Program-made: the position numbers and the translations under genes
Source: Thiosocius sp963753845
GTDB lineage: Bacteria; Pseudomonadota; Gammaproteobacteria; Chromatiales; Chromatiaceae
NCBI GenBank assembly: GCA_963753845.1
Contig: CAVWEI010000017.1
Location: 124,001 to 188,000, forward strand
Length of the DNA: 64,000 bases
Direction: 5' to 3'
Part shown: positions 63,903 to 64,000 of the stretch, piece after piece
How positions within the stretch are numbered: position 1 is the first letter of the stretch
Layout of the letters: the number at the start of each line of letters is the position of its first letter
The notes under the pieces: model-generated
The model's input: the letters and a program-made list of their open reading frames with translations, nothing else
Told to the model about the DNA's origin: nothing
The model's database searches: none

Positions 63903-64000
63903 ATGACCGACCTCAGCCACATCAGAAACTTTTCGATCATCGCCCATATCGATCACGGCAAATCGACTATCGCAGATCGGTTTATCCAGGTCTGCGGTGG
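63903..64000 (+). CDS. lepA: Elongation factor 4 (LepA), 5' part only
   Basis: The first 32 codons read MTDLSHIRNFSIIAHIDHG followed by KSTIADRFIQVCGG, with the G1 P-loop AHIDHGKST of the LepA GTPase. The gene runs off the window. LepA back-translocates or remodels ribosomes. Its position after the rse-degP genes is conserved in gammaproteobacteria. Confidence 0.95.
   Translation, partial: MTDLSHIRNFSIIAHIDHGKSTIADRFIQVCG

Overview
The window reads as chromosome of a moderately GC-rich gammaproteobacterium, probably near the Chromatiales/Ectothiorhodospira-type lineages. This is an inference from gene content and order: plsX-fabHDG-acpP-fabF-pabC-mltG-tmk-holB-pilZ-tatD, nadB divergent from rpoE-rseABC-degP(mucD)-lepA, dksA-gluQ, an oadGAB sodium pump and an XrtA-type exosortase/polysaccharide locus. 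No rRNA marker is present, so the lineage is not proven.

Layout. 0-1.1 kb: two MNT nucleotidyltransferase genes, one paired with a HEPN (DUF86) gene and one apparently orphaned. 1.3-4.3 kb: a three-recombinase (RIT-type) mobile unit whose third gene is cut off and joined to a truncated AlpA/excisionase-like gene, followed by a palindrome-dense end. 4.3-5.4 kb: a frameshifted tyrosine integrase beside tRNA-Val(CAC), the usual arrangement of an island end. 5.5-8.9 kb: gltX, glnS, tRNA-Ala and tRNA-Glu, closed by a clear terminator. 9-14 kb: accessory genes (coiled-coil protein, ExeA-like ATPase with a membrane segment, small hypotheticals, CBS-pair protein), tRNA-Leu(TAA) and a decayed receiver/HPt remnant.

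14.4-27.7 kb: a type I secretion region with an HlyB-type ABC transporter lacking the peptidase cysteine, an HlyD-type adaptor, a small broken gene, a giant RTX/cadherin-like/FG-GAP protein of about 2650 codons interrupted by seven frameshifts, and a glycosyltransferase. 27.7-32.3 kb: housekeeping genes (truncated hemoglobin, gluQ, dksA, HAD phosphatase, aminotransferase, cysZ). 32.5-41.9 kb: XrtA-associated exopolysaccharide genes (export lipoprotein, frameshifted chain-length protein, Tyr-Gly-tailed kinase, outer-membrane barrel, ATPase, UDP-GlcNAc 2-epimerase, deacetylase, XrtA fused to an EpsI domain). 41.9-46.1 kb: maf and oadGAB. 46.1-57.6 kb: yceD-rpmF, fatty-acid synthesis and the pabC-to-ygfX run. 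57.5-64 kb: nadB, the sigma-E envelope-stress operon and the start of lepA.

Frameshifts are concentrated in the integrase, the 18-26 kb RTX region and the chain-length gene. Nearly all other genes are intact. Those in the chain-length gene are single-base insertions in short runs, so sequencing or assembly indels must be excluded before calling these genes dead. The most distinctive things here are the truncated RIT unit with its palindromes, the mosaic RTX/FG-GAP protein with its own secretion genes and a neighbouring glycosyltransferase, and the compact XrtA locus. None can be shown from sequence alone to be a new system.
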